A DNA stretch of 64,000 nucleotides from Thermoflavifilum thermophilum (lineage in GTDB: Bacteria; Bacteroidota; Bacteroidia; Chitinophagales; Chitinophagaceae). The translations under genes and the position numbers were made by a program. Below are positions 63,851 to 64,000 of this stretch, piece after piece. The notes beneath the pieces are model-generated. The model was not told the DNA's origin, made no database searches, and saw only the letters and a program-made list of their open reading frames with translations. The stretch is from positions 868,001 to 932,000 of the forward strand of contig NZ_FPCJ01000001.1 in assembly GCF_900116565.1 (NCBI RefSeq). Reading direction: 5' to 3'. Position 1 is the first letter of the stretch; every line of letters begins with the position of its first letter.

Positions 63851-64000
63851 TTAGTTCTGGTCTTTGCGCAGGCAAATGTGCAATTCCCGCAATTGCGATT
63901 CTTCCAGAGGCGAAGGCGCATCGAGCATCATATCCCGTCCGGCATTGTTTTTCGGAAAGGCAATGAAATCACGGATGGTATCGCTACCACCCAAAATAGC
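63851..64000 (-). CDS. aspS: Aspartyl-tRNA synthetase, C-terminal end (truncated by window edge)
   Basis: The last 49 codons of a leftward gene continue beyond the window. The fragment reads [20 protein letters not shown] then [20 protein letters not shown], matching the C-terminus of AspRS (class II motif 3 lies just outside). The stop TAA is at 63851-63853. Confidence 0.88.
   Translation of the reverse strand, partial: AILGGSDTIRDFIAFPKNNAGRDMMLDAPSPLEESQLRELHICLRKDQN

Overview
The window looks like a chromosomal segment of a member of the Bacteroidota, most likely the Chitinophagales. The evidence is of four kinds. It carries gliding/type IX secretion genes restricted to the phylum (porT, gldB, gldC). 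It carries Bacteroidota-only families (DUF6089, DUF6452, DUF6048, DUF3127, DUF5362). Many genes are preceded by the Bacteroidota -7 promoter element TAnnTTTG. The order nadK / DUF6089 / uppS / bamA / ompH / ompH / murI is typical of the phylum. Genus is not resolvable by eye. Almost everything is core genome. No CRISPR array, prophage, insertion sequence or integrase was seen.

Layout. 1-12.2 kb: the 3' end of gyrB, a periplasmic aldose epimerase lipoprotein, two small conserved proteins, engB, ubiE/menG, porT, gldB, nadE, two GNAT acetyltransferases, a Tat-exported GH29 fucosidase and serS. 12.2-27.0 kb: one leftward operon encoding a complete 13-gene respiratory complex I (nuoA-N, nuoC and nuoD fused), with a good promoter upstream of nuoA. 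27.1-30.9 kb: the only accessory-looking and AT-rich stretch. It holds a LuxR-type regulator, a small cysteine-containing peptide gene, a MauE/DoxX-like membrane protein and a TonB-receptor-like outer-membrane barrel. The first three each appear to carry single-base deletions that break the frame.

30.9-47.0 kb: a long leftward run. It contains rpmH-rnpA-yidD, murI, two Skp/OmpH chaperones, bamA, uppS, DUF6089, nadK, a second Omp85 protein, a CBS protein, an alpha/beta hydrolase, cvpA, a YqeY protein, gldC, two glycosyltransferases and another hydrolase. Much of it serves outer-membrane and cell-wall assembly. 47.0-51.0 kb: a long acyl-CoA dehydrogenase and an ABC-2 exporter pair. 51.0-57.0 kb: a 527-bp gene-poor gap, an SSB-tailed DUF3127 protein divergent from dnaA across a 410-bp AT-rich gap, tRNA-Ser(GCU) with a terminator, and uvrA. 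57.0-64.0 kb: the DUF6452/DUF6048 pair, DUF5362, an ElaA-like acetyltransferase, a secreted GH19 chitinase, an M28 peptidase, a truncated haemoglobin, a cytochrome c-like lipoprotein, rarA and the 3' end of aspS.

How the parts fit. Complex I with menG/ubiE points to menaquinone-based respiration, and NadE and NadK supply the nicotinamide cofactors. BamA, Skp, UppS, MurI and CvpA build the envelope, and PorT, GldB and GldC belong to the gliding/type IX secretion machinery. GH29, GH19 and M28 are exported hydrolases suited to a polymer-degrading lifestyle. The best candidate for something undescribed is the regulator / Cys-peptide / MauE / outer-membrane barrel locus at 27.1-30.9 kb. Whether its frameshifts are real or sequencing errors has to be settled first.
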